DNA of 5,232 nt, from the NCBI GenBank assembly GCA_017302775.1, contig JAFLDC010000223.1:1-5232 (forward strand), in the 5' to 3' direction. The notes under the pieces were generated by a model. That model did no database searches and was not told the origin of the DNA. It saw only the letters and a list, made by a program, of their open reading frames with translations. Below are positions 1 through 4,880 of the stretch, in pieces. Source of the stretch: Sphingomonadales bacterium (lineage in GTDB: Bacteria; Pseudomonadota; Alphaproteobacteria; Sphingomonadales; Sphingomonadaceae). The stretch's first letter is position 1. Every line of letters begins with the position of its first letter. The position numbers and the translations under genes were made by a program.

Positions 1-257
1 GAGAGGTGTGGCGGCTTGAGGATCATCTGGCCTCGCTGATCGAAGATTGTCGCCGTTTGCTGGATGCAGACAGCCGGTTTCTGTTCCTGACGGTCTACGC
101 TGTGCGGCTGAGCTCGCTGGCACTTGCGGGACTGCTTGATCAGGCCTTCGCGGATCTGCCGGGACGGATCGAACATGGTGACCTGACGATCCGCGAGGAA
201 GACCCCGCCGGACGGCTGCTGCCGACAGCAATTTTTGCTCGCTGGAGTAATGGATAG
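1..257 (+). CDS. RlmI-like class I SAM-dependent methyltransferase, C-terminal fragment
   Basis: This is the 3' end of a gene that starts before the window. The open frame runs in from the left edge (first full codon at position 3, GAG for Glu) to a TAG stop at 255-257, giving about 84 residues. The sequence (EVWRLEDHL near the edge, FLFLTVYAVRLSSLAL in the middle, LLPTAIFARWS at the end) matches my memory of the C-terminus of RlmI-like methyltransferases (family of 23S rRNA cytosine-5 methyltransferases), where a beta strand reading 'FLxLTxYxxRxSS' closes the Rossmann fold. The SAM-binding glycine loop and catalytic residues lie upstream and cannot be checked. A GTG at position 6 is an in-frame internal valine, not a start. 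The stop lies two bases before the folB start, so it probably shares the folB-moa transcript. The RNA substrate cannot be inferred from this piece. Confidence 0.8.
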   Translation, partial: EVWRLEDHLASLIEDCRRLLDADSRFLFLTVYAVRLSSLALAGLLDQAFADLPGRIEHGDLTIREEDPAGRLLPTAIFARWSNG

Positions 258-259
258 CC

Positions 260-631
260 ATGGCCGATAGCCTGATCCTGGAAGTCGCCAACTTCGAGCA
301 TGATGTCCTGACAGGCATCTATTCTGAAGAGACGGGGCGGCCGCAGCCGTTGCGCTTTACTATCACGGTGCAGTTGAAGGCGGCGGCGCGGTACGAGCCC
401 GATACGCCGCTGGAAGCCAGCAAGAATTACATGGACCTGAAGTTCGCCGCGTCGCATGCGCTGCCCGCTGGGGTTCATTTCAAACTGATCGAGGCGGTGG
501 CGGATCATATCTGCGATACGCTGTTCGTGCAGGACGACCGTGTGCTGGCGGTGACGGTCAAGATCGTCAAGCTGGCGATCAGCGAGGATGGTGAGGAAAT
601 CGGCATCACGCTGACGCGCGAGCGGCGGTGA
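260..631 (+). CDS. folB: Dihydroneopterin aldolase FolB
   Basis: A 123-residue protein, the usual length for FolB. The enzyme cleaves 7,8-dihydroneopterin to 6-hydroxymethyl-7,8-dihydropterin and glycolaldehyde in cytoplasmic folate synthesis. Visible family landmarks are GIYSEE near residues 19-24 (Glu24 in the position of the conserved pterin-site Glu), Q29PLRF beginning a long beta strand, NYMDL at 56-60 (Tyr57 as the conserved Tyr), the LIEAVA helix with Glu78, and the strand VTVKIVK with Lys104 as the likely catalytic Lys. The usual Lys-Pro at the last site is Lys-Leu here. The ATG at 260 follows the upstream stop by two bases; a GGAG at 244-247 lies inside the preceding gene. The TGA stop overlaps the next start by one base (TGATG at 629-633), suggesting translational coupling. 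Confidence 0.92.
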   Translation: MADSLILEVANFEHDVLTGIYSEETGRPQPLRFTITVQLKAAARYEPDTPLEASKNYMDLKFAASHALPAGVHFKLIEAVADHICDTLFVQDDRVLAVTVKIVKLAISEDGEEIGITLTRERR

Positions 632-969
632 TGGAACTGCTGCGGGTCACTGGCTTGTCGTCCGATGCTCTGACTGCAGCGGCAGAGTTCCACGCCGAAT
701 GGCTGGCACGTGCGCGCGCCCTGGCGGGAACGACGGACCTGACGCTGGTCTTCGCTCCGGCGGATCATACCCACACCGGATGGCGGCTTGGTGCCTTACA
801 GGGACTGGCGCGAGAAGCAGTGCCGCAACGGGTCAATGCTATCGCCAGCGATGATTCTGCGGCAATCGCTGCCGCGCTCGATTTTCTGACCGGCGCGGCT
901 GGCGTGACCGGCCAATATCTGCCGCTGGATAGCGCCGGGGCCGGGGCTGTGATAACATCCGCTTCATGA
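631..969 (+). CDS. Small SDR-like (Rossmann-type) protein of unknown function
   Basis: A 112-residue protein starting at the ATG that overlaps the folB stop; a GTG one codon earlier (628) is a possible alternative. I believe sphingomonads carry relatives labelled only 'Rossmann fold domain-containing protein'. The C-terminal half resembles the end of a short-chain dehydrogenase/reductase: a helix like ALQGLARE (residues about 52-59), then RVNAIAS (about 65-71), recalling the SDR 'RVNAIAPG' strand, then a helix and [10 protein letters not shown] (about 88-97), recalling 'xVTGQxxxVDGG'. No TGxxxGxG cofactor loop and no Tyr-x3-Lys catalytic pair is visible, so catalysis is doubtful. Its place between folB and moaA suggests descent from a pterin-related reductase or a structural role, but this is inference. 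The stop overlaps the moaA start (ATGA at 966-969). Confidence 0.75.
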   Translation: MELLRVTGLSSDALTAAAEFHAEWLARARALAGTTDLTLVFAPADHTHTGWRLGALQGLAREAVPQRVNAIASDDSAAIAAALDFLTGAAGVTGQYLPLDSAGAGAVITSAS

Positions 970-1958
970 CGCTGGTCGATCAGTTCCAACGCCGGATATC
1001 CTATCTGCGGCTGTCGGTAACGGATCGCTGTGACCTGCGCTGCACCTATTGCATGCCGCTGCAACAGCAGTTTCTCCCGCGCAAGGAGGTGCTGACGCTT
1101 GAGGAACTGCACCGCCTTGCGCTCGGGTTCATGGCGCGAGGCGTGACCAAGTTGCGGCTGACCGGGGGCGAACCGCTTGTCCGGCGTGATATGATCGATC
1201 TGGTGCGCGCGCTGGGGCGCAAGCTTGGTAACGGGCTTGAAGAATTGACCCTGACAACCAACGGCACGCGGCTGGCTGAATTCGCCGATGATCTGCGCGG
1301 TGCGGGGGTGGAACGGATCAATGTTTCGCTCGATACGATTGACCGCGGGACATTTGCCGCGCTCGCCCGGCGCGACAGCCTGCCGCAGGTGCTTGACGGG
1401 ATCGCGGCGGCGCGCGCCGCCGGGCTGAAGGTCAAGATCAACACCGTGGCGCTGAAAGGCATCAACGACCACGAGATCGTTGATCTGATCGGCTGGGCGC
1501 ATGGGCAGGGCATGGACCTGACCTTGATCGAGGTGATGCCGCTGGGTGAAGTGGAGCAGGACCGGTTCGACCATTACCTGCCGCTCGCCGCCGTGCGCGA
1601 GGAGCTGGAACGCTGCCTGACCCTCACGGCCAGCCCGCACCGCAGCGGTGGCCCGGCGCGGTATTGCGATGTTGCCGAGACGGGCGGACGGATCGGCTTT
1701 ATCACCCCGCTGACCAACAACTTTTGCGACGGTTGCAACCGCGTACGGGTCACCGCGACCGGCCAGCTCCACCCCTGCTTGGGCGGAGCCGAACAGGTCG
1801 ACCTGCGGGCGGCGCTTCGGGCGGCTGATCCTGACACCGCGCTAAATTGCGCGCTGGATCAGGCGATGCGAATCAAGCCGCAGCGCCATCATTTTGTTAT
1901 CGAGCGACGTGGTGCTGCTCCGGCACTGGCCCGGCACATGTCGGTGACGGGGGGCTGA
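966..1958 (+). CDS. moaA: GTP 3',8-cyclase MoaA (radical SAM)
   Basis: A 330-residue protein of normal MoaA length. MoaA uses SAM cleavage to convert GTP to 3',8-cyclo-7,8-dihydro-GTP, the first step of molybdenum cofactor synthesis; MoaC, not present here, then makes cyclic pyranopterin monophosphate. The N-terminal radical SAM cluster motif is C22-x3-C26-x2-C29 (CDLRCTYC). The SAM-binding GGEP is at residues 67-70, and NVSLDT follows in the barrel. The second, GTP-binding cluster is C254-x2-C257-x13-C271 (NNFCDGCNR...HPCLG). The chain ends in the Gly-Gly tail (329-330) that is conserved and functionally important in MoaA. All catalytic landmarks are intact. The ATG at 966 overlaps the preceding TGA by three bases; no strong ribosome binding site is seen, consistent with translational coupling. 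moaD begins one base after the stop. Confidence 0.97.
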   Translation: MTLVDQFQRRISYLRLSVTDRCDLRCTYCMPLQQQFLPRKEVLTLEELHRLALGFMARGVTKLRLTGGEPLVRRDMIDLVRALGRKLGNGLEELTLTTNGTRLAEFADDLRGAGVERINVSLDTIDRGTFAALARRDSLPQVLDGIAAARAAGLKVKINTVALKGINDHEIVDLIGWAHGQGMDLTLIEVMPLGEVEQDRFDHYLPLAAVREELERCLTLTASPHRSGGPARYCDVAETGGRIGFITPLTNNFCDGCNRVRVTATGQLHPCLGGAEQVDLRAALRAADPDTALNCALDQAMRIKPQRHHFVIERRGAAPALARHMSVTGG

Positions 1959-1959
1959 C

Positions 1960-2199
1960 ATGGCGGTGCGATTGGTCTTCCTGGGGCGGTTGCAGGATGT
2001 GGCTGGTGCGGCGGAGCTTTGCGTTGAAGACGCGCCGCTGGCCGATGTTCTTGTCACGCTTCCCGCTGAACTGGCGCTGGCGCTCGCGGACGAACGCGTG
2101 CGCTGGGCTTTGAACGGGGCCTTGATTGGCGAGCACGGCGGGATCGTGCTTCAGGATGGAGATGAACTGGCCTTCCTGCCGCCGGTTTCAGGTGGGTGA
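1960..2199 (+). CDS. moaD: Molybdopterin synthase sulfur carrier subunit MoaD
   Basis: A 79-residue ubiquitin-fold protein, the size expected for MoaD. It ends in PPVSGG, the C-terminal Gly-Gly that is adenylylated and converted to a thiocarboxylate, then inserted into the MoaE active site to donate sulfur to cyclic pyranopterin monophosphate. Other typical elements are the N-terminal beta strand VRLVFLGRLQDVAG (residues 3-16), the central WALNG segment around residue 49, and LQDGDELAFLPPVSGG at the end, as in other beta-grasp sulfur carriers. The start codon follows the moaA stop by one base, and a G-run at about 1948-1954 inside the moaA end may serve as ribosome binding site. The activating enzyme (MoeB type) is not in the window. 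Confidence 0.95.
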   Translation: MAVRLVFLGRLQDVAGAAELCVEDAPLADVLVTLPAELALALADERVRWALNGALIGEHGGIVLQDGDELAFLPPVSGG

Positions 2200-2202
2200 T
2201 GT

Positions 2203-2646
2203 ATGATCGACGTGCGTCTGATCGACGCTCCATTCAATCCGGGGCACTTTATCGATGCGTTCACGCGGGCCCAACCAGGGCCGGGTGGGATCTGCACCTT
2301 CGTGGGCGCGGTGCGCGGGATGGGCGGGGTGCAGGCCCTGGAACTCAGTCATTACGCGCCGCTCACCCTGCCAGGAATGGAACGGCTGGGCGAATCGGCA
2401 GTCGCGCGATTCGGACTGCTGGGCGTTCTGATTGCGCACCGCACGGGTGTAATGCTGCCGGGCGAGCCGATCGTATGCGTGGCAGCTTCGGCGCAGCATC
2501 GCCGCGCGGCATTTGATGCGGTGGACTACACGATGGACCACCTCAAGAGTCGTTCCTGGTTCTGGAAGCGCGAACGCCGCAATGGTGAATGGACCTGGAT
2601 CGAACCGCGTGCCGAGGACTATGCCGATCTGACGCGATGGGACTAG
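2203..2646 (+). CDS. moaE: Molybdopterin synthase catalytic subunit MoaE
   Basis: A 147-residue protein matching the MoaE family in length and motif order. It forms the MoaD2-MoaE2 heterotetramer that builds the dithiolene of molybdopterin. Visible landmarks are FVGAVR at 33-38 (Arg38), AHRTGVMLPGE at 78-88, the QHRRAAFDA helix start with His99-Arg100, and HLKSRSWFWKRE at 113-124, which supplies Lys115 and Lys122 in the places of the two catalytic lysines (Lys119 and Lys126 in E. coli). The end, WTWIEP, is also typical. The ATG at 2203 lies three bases after the moaD stop. It is the last plus-strand gene of the operon; its TAG stop overlaps the stop of the convergent lipoprotein gene, so there is no separate terminator space. 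Confidence 0.96.
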   Translation: MIDVRLIDAPFNPGHFIDAFTRAQPGPGGICTFVGAVRGMGGVQALELSHYAPLTLPGMERLGESAVARFGLLGVLIAHRTGVMLPGEPIVCVAASAQHRRAAFDAVDYTMDHLKSRSWFWKRERRNGEWTWIEPRAEDYADLTRWD

Positions 2647-3152
2647 CGCTCTAGCGGCCCATTAAGCGAATCAAGCGTTCGATCTTGCCCGGCGATGATC
2701 GCGAGAACCTGATTGCGCGCTGTCTCGATCGGGGCCACATCGCGGCCCTCCGTGCGGGCTTCGGCATAGAGCGAATCGAGCTCAGCCATCGCCAGCAGCG
2801 CCTGGGCGCGAGACGATTCAAGATCCGATACCGCCATGGTCGCCACAACCCACCGTTCGCTACCTATCGGCGCGCCGCGCGCGGCAGCGACAAGCCGGCG
2901 GGCGAGGCTTTCCTTGCTGTAAAACCTGGTATCTGCGCTGCGCGCGTCGGCGACCAGACGGTCAAGTCGATCCAGAGTCGCAGCGCCGAGCGGCGGCGGT
3001 GCAGGAAGCGGTGGTGGCGGAGGAGGAGGCCAGGTTCCGGTAATACGCTCGGCAGGCCGCTTTGCCAGCGAGGGGTAAATCCCATCATCGCTGGCGCAAG
3101 CAGTCAGCATCAGGCTGGCGGCCAGCAGAAGTGGTGAGGCAAGGCGAGACAT
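2643..3152 (-). CDS. Proline-rich putative lipoprotein of unknown function
   Basis: A 169-residue protein with a lipoprotein signal peptide: Arg3, a hydrophobic stretch from about residues 5-16, and the lipobox LTAC with Cys19 as the lipidated residue. The residue after Cys is Ala, not Asp, which by the enterobacterial rule would favour outer membrane sorting. The mature chain starts with YPSLAKRP (26-33), then a proline-rich linker at 42-54 (seven consecutive Pro, then LPAPPP). The remainder (about 56-169) is rich in Ala, Leu, Arg and Glu and should be mostly helical, possibly coiled coil. I recognise YPSLA-type lipoproteins in sphingomonads but know no function. Start support: AAGGA (minus strand, 3160-3164) is seven bases upstream of the ATG. 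It converges on moaE and overlaps it by four bases, so it is not in that operon. Confidence 0.8.
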   Translation of the reverse strand: MSRLASPLLLAASLMLTACASDDGIYPSLAKRPAERITGTWPPPPPPPLPAPPPLGAATLDRLDRLVADARSADTRFYSKESLARRLVAAARGAPIGSERWVVATMAVSDLESSRAQALLAMAELDSLYAEARTEGRDVAPIETARNQVLAIIAGQDRTLDSLNGPLER

Positions 3153-3159
3153 CGCGCGA

Positions 3160-3164
3160 TCCTT
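3160..3164 (-). promoter_or_regulatory. Ribosome binding site of the lipoprotein gene
   Basis: On the minus strand this reads AAGGA, seven bases before the ATG at 3152. It fixes the start chosen for the lipoprotein and so the signal peptide. Confidence 0.7.
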
Positions 3165-3182
3165 AGCACGGTTGGAAAAGCG

Positions 3183-3204
3183 CGCCAGTCCGACTCTTCT
3201 GGCG
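3183..3204. repeat. Inverted repeat abutting the -35 element
   Basis: CGCCAG (3183-3188) and CTGGCG (3199-3204) form a perfect six-base inverted repeat with ten bases between, ending exactly where TTGACA begins. It could be an operator for either divergent gene, or chance. Confidence 0.35.
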
Positions 3205-3233
3205 TTGACAGTCCGGACAGCTTTGGTTAGGGG
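3205..3233 (+). promoter_or_regulatory. Candidate rplU-rpmA promoter
   Basis: A perfect TTGACA at 3205-3210 is followed, after 16-17 bases, by a poor -10 match (TTAGGG at 3227-3232 or TAGGGG at 3228-3233). The spacer contains the 8-base palindrome GTCCGGAC (3211-3218). The position, about 100 bases upstream of rplU in the only gap where a ribosomal protein promoter could lie, supports it; the weak -10 argues caution. Transcription would start near 3240. This is inferred from sequence only. Confidence 0.45.
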
Positions 3234-3250
3234 CAGCCCTTCTTTCGGGA

Positions 3251-3269
3251 CCCTTGCCTTTGGCGAGGG
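3251..3269 (+). other. Hairpin in the rplU 5' untranslated region
   Basis: CCCTTGCC (3251-3258) and GGCGAGGG (3262-3269) pair over eight positions, one of them G-U, around a TTT loop. A second inverted repeat, GGGCAGC (3231-3237) and GCTGCCC (3277-3283), encloses it perfectly. If transcription starts near 3240 only the inner hairpin would be in the RNA; from an earlier start both could form a nested stem. No U-run follows, so it is not a simple terminator. It may be a leader structure for ribosomal protein control; I cannot match it to a known leader family. Confidence 0.4.
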
Positions 3270-3325
3270 CCGGATTGCTGCCCGAATCCTTGGGTAGCTT
3301 GGTGAAATGAACGGATAAGAGCACC

Positions 3326-3742
3326 ATGTTCGCAGTTGTGCGCACGGGCGGCAAACAATACCGGGTTGCCGCCGGAGACAAGATCGCGGTTGAAAAACTC
3401 AGCGGTGAAGCCGGTGAAACCATCACCCTGGGTGACGTTCTGCTGGCCGGTGACGGCGGCGAAGTGAAAGATGCCAAGGGCGTCGTTGTTTCGGCCGAGA
3501 TCATCGCGCAGGCGAAGTCGGAAAAGGTGATCGTTTTCAAGAAGCGCCGCCGTCACAACTATCGTCGTCGCAACGGCCATCGCCAGCAGATGACGCTGCT
3601 GCGGATCGTCGCGGTAGGCGCCGAAGGCAAGAAGGCTGCTCCTAAGAAGGACGCCGCGCCGAAGACTGAAGAAGCCGCTGCCGACAAGCCCGCCAAGAAG
3701 GCCCCGGCCAAGAAGGCTGCTGGCGCCGACAGCGCTGAATAA
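3326..3742 (+). CDS. rplU: 50S ribosomal protein L21 with Lys/Ala-rich C-terminal tail
   Basis: A 138-residue protein. Residues 1 to about 101 are the L21 domain: it opens [14 protein letters not shown], and near residues 71-90 shows the rRNA-binding signature [17 protein letters not shown] followed by MT. The family core is about 100-105 residues; the rest (about 102-138) is a low-complexity tail of Lys, Ala, Pro and Glu with APKK/PAKK-like units, probably disordered and possibly RNA-contacting. L21 binds 23S rRNA in the large subunit. The ATG at 3326 is right because the family begins MFAVV/MYAVV. Its ribosome binding site is poor: AAGAG at 3317-3321 lies only four bases from the start, with CGGA further away. 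rpmA follows after 19 bases in the usual rplU-rpmA order. Confidence 0.97.
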   Translation: MFAVVRTGGKQYRVAAGDKIAVEKLSGEAGETITLGDVLLAGDGGEVKDAKGVVVSAEIIAQAKSEKVIVFKKRRRHNYRRRNGHRQQMTLLRIVAVGAEGKKAAPKKDAAPKTEEAAADKPAKKAPAKKAAGADSAE

Positions 3743-3746
3743 GATT

Positions 3747-3752
3747 CCGGAG
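3747..3752 (+). promoter_or_regulatory. Ribosome binding site of rpmA
   Basis: CCGGAG at 3747-3752 places its GGAG nine bases before the rpmA ATG. It is clearly better than the site in front of rplU. Confidence 0.6.
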
Positions 3753-3761
3753 TAGTTCGAG

Positions 3762-4028
3762 ATGGCACATAAAAAAGCAGGCGGCTCTTCGCGCAACGGT
3801 CGCGATTCGGCAGGCCGTCGCCTTGGGGTCAAGAAGTTCGGCGGTCAGGAAGTGATCGGCGGCAACATTATCATCCGTCAGCGCGGGACCAAGGTGTACC
3901 CGGGCGCCAATGTTGGCCTGGGCAAGGATCACACCCTGTTCGCGCTGACCGCTGGCCGCGTGCGTTTCCACGCTGGCAAGCTCGGCCGTAAATATGTGTC
4001 GGTCGATATGGCAGAAGCCGCCGAATAA
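3762..4028 (+). CDS. rpmA: 50S ribosomal protein L27
   Basis: An 88-residue protein of normal L27 size. It begins [16 protein letters not shown], the conserved flexible N-terminus that reaches towards the peptidyl transferase centre, and continues with [20 protein letters not shown] (34-53) and GKDHTLFAL (54-62), all family hallmarks. The N-terminus is the proteobacterial form: it lacks the cleavable prepeptide found in Firmicutes L27. It is co-transcribed with rplU, and the transcript most likely ends at the hairpins downstream of the stop. Confidence 0.98.
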   Translation: MAHKKAGGSSRNGRDSAGRRLGVKKFGGQEVIGGNIIIRQRGTKVYPGANVGLGKDHTLFALTAGRVRFHAGKLGRKYVSVDMAEAAE

Positions 4029-4043
4029 CGGATGGTCGATGAC

Positions 4044-4067
4044 GGGCCATCCTCGATGGGATGGCCC
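4044..4067 (+). repeat. Strong hairpin just after rpmA, no U-tract
   Basis: GGGCCATCC (4044-4052) and GGATGGCCC (4059-4067) are perfect nine-base complements around a six-base loop (TCGATG), 15 bases after the rpmA stop. GCCGG (4069-4073) and CCGGC (4083-4087) could form a further small stem next to it. There is no T-run, so a role in mRNA 3' end stability or as part of a composite terminator is more likely than termination alone. Confidence 0.6.
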
Positions 4068-4093
4068 CGCCGGTATCACGAGCCGGCTGAACG

Positions 4094-4124
4094 AGGGAGA
4101 GGGCCAGCCCCATCTCCCTTTTTT
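4094..4124 (+). terminator. Intrinsic terminator of the rplU-rpmA operon
   Basis: AGGGAGA (4094-4100) pairs perfectly with TCTCCCT (4113-4119); an inner GGG/CCC pairing can shorten the loop. Six T residues at 4119-4124 complete a standard Rho-independent terminator. Confidence 0.85.
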
Positions 4125-4156
4125 CGTGTCTCCCTCAATCGTCGCCAGCACGGCGT

Positions 4157-4172
4157 GCCCTGATCTCAGGGC
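4157..4172. repeat. Short inverted repeat upstream of the acetyltransferase gene
   Basis: GCCCTGA (4157-4163) and TCAGGGC (4166-4172) are perfect seven-base complements separated by two bases. The tight centre fits a dimeric protein binding site better than an RNA hairpin, but nothing identifies a regulator. Confidence 0.4.
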
Positions 4173-4202
4173 AATCCGGCGCAAGGCGTAATGGCAATGT
4201 CA

Positions 4203-4228
4203 CACGGCTCGCCTATTGGCTGGCCGTG
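4203..4228. promoter_or_regulatory. Interrupted inverted repeat in the acetyltransferase upstream region
   Basis: CACGGC (4203-4208) pairs with GCCGTG (4223-4228), and inside it GCC (4211-4213) pairs with GGC (4218-4220) around TATT, with a two-base internal loop on each side. It ends 23 bases before the start codon. It could be an operator or a leader hairpin. No convincing sigma-70 promoter was seen between the rpmA terminator and the start codon. Confidence 0.4.
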
Positions 4229-4251
4229 GGGCGAATGACGGGAGTTGAGTT

Positions 4252-4821
4252 ATGTTCATTCGCAGCGAACGGTTATTCCTGCGGCCCGGCTGGCCCGAGG
4301 ATTGGCAGGAACTGTTGCTTCGGATCGCTGATGAAGCGGTCGTCAAAAACCTGGCGCGTGCACCGTGGCCCTATACTGCCGACGATGCGCAATGGTTTGC
4401 CAGTCAGCCGCAGGACGCACGGTGCCCGCATTTCTTCGTCACCCTGCCGACCAGCAGTCACCCGGCCGAACTGATTGGTTGCGTTGGTCTGGCCGAGCTC
4501 GATGGCGAGGTGGAACTGGGTTACTGGTTCGCACGGGAACATTGGGGCAAGGGTTACGCCACCGAGGCGGCCCGGGCTGTGCTGCGTTTGGCCAGGGTAC
4601 TGGGCCACCGCCAGCTGGTCGCTGGCCACTTCATCGATAATCCGGCGTCAGGTGCGGTGCTGCGCAAGGTCGGATTCACGGCAACCGGTCGGCTGCGTCA
4701 GCGCTACAGCCTCTCACGCGGGTATGAGGCGCAGTCGGTGGAACACCGGATCGTGCTGGGCAAGCCCAGCGACTGCGACGGCGGGGATGATGGGGACGCC
4801 GCGCCAATGCGCGCGGCGTAA
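4252..4821 (+). CDS. GNAT family N-acetyltransferase (RimJ/RimL-like)
   Basis: A 189-residue protein with the layout of the Acetyltransf_3 (RimJ/RimL-type) group, which transfers acetyl from acetyl-CoA to protein N-termini or small amines. It opens with the family strand SERLFLRP (5-12), followed by WPEDWQEL. LIGCVGL (74-80) and VELGYWFAREHWGKGYATEA (87-106) form the beta4-beta5 core and the pyrophosphate loop, with Gly99-Lys-Gly101 and Tyr102. The C-terminal CoA-side motif is DNPASGAVLRKVGF (129-142). The last 15 or so residues are Gly/Asp/Ala-rich and look disordered. GGGAG at 4240-4244 lies seven bases before the ATG and supports the start. The gene lies behind the rpmA terminator, so it probably has its own promoter. 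The substrate cannot be predicted. Confidence 0.9.
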   Translation: MFIRSERLFLRPGWPEDWQELLLRIADEAVVKNLARAPWPYTADDAQWFASQPQDARCPHFFVTLPTSSHPAELIGCVGLAELDGEVELGYWFAREHWGKGYATEAARAVLRLARVLGHRQLVAGHFIDNPASGAVLRKVGFTATGRLRQRYSLSRGYEAQSVEHRIVLGKPSDCDGGDDGDAAPMRAA

Positions 4822-4832
4822 GTTGCAAAGTT

Positions 4833-4866
4833 CCTCCCATTCTCGCTTCCGGGCGAAAATGGGAGG
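4833..4866. terminator. Candidate bidirectional terminator between convergent genes
   Basis: CCTCCCATT (4833-4841) and AATGGGAGG (4858-4866) are perfect nine-base complements, extended inside by TCGC/GCGA (4843-4846 and 4853-4856) around TTCCGG after one mismatch. It lies 11 bases after the acetyltransferase stop and 14 before the hydrolase stop. The T-run is weak on both strands (GTTT on plus, AACTTT on minus), so efficiency is uncertain. Confidence 0.65.
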
Positions 4867-4880
4867 GTTTGAGCCGGGTG

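Noticed and set aside
628..633. GTG at 628 as the start of the SDR-like ORF
   Set aside because: The ATG at 631 forms a standard TGATG overlap with the folB stop and is the simpler choice; GTG cannot be strictly excluded.
900..966. A molybdenum-cofactor riboswitch in front of moaA
   Set aside because: moaA overlaps the preceding gene by four bases, leaving no leader, and I see no complex conserved fold in the coding sequence upstream.
765..1772. A 335-codon open frame on the minus strand opposite moaA
   Set aside because: It lies wholly antisense to a complete moaA with all catalytic motifs and to the end of the SDR-like ORF. Its product has no recognisable domain, and long antisense frames are common in GC-rich DNA.
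2995..3035. GGN-repeat tract on the plus strand as a possible simple-sequence repeat or G-quadruplex
   Set aside because: It is explained by the proline codons of the lipoprotein linker (CCN on the minus strand), with mixed third bases rather than a uniform repeat.
2685..3137. A 150-codon plus-strand frame opposite the lipoprotein gene
   Set aside because: The minus-strand frame has a signal peptide, lipobox and good ribosome binding site; the plus-strand product is Arg-rich with no features.
3227..3832. A 201-codon minus-strand frame covering rplU and its upstream region
   Set aside because: It is the shadow of rplU; the protein has no family features and would run through the promoter region and into rpmA.
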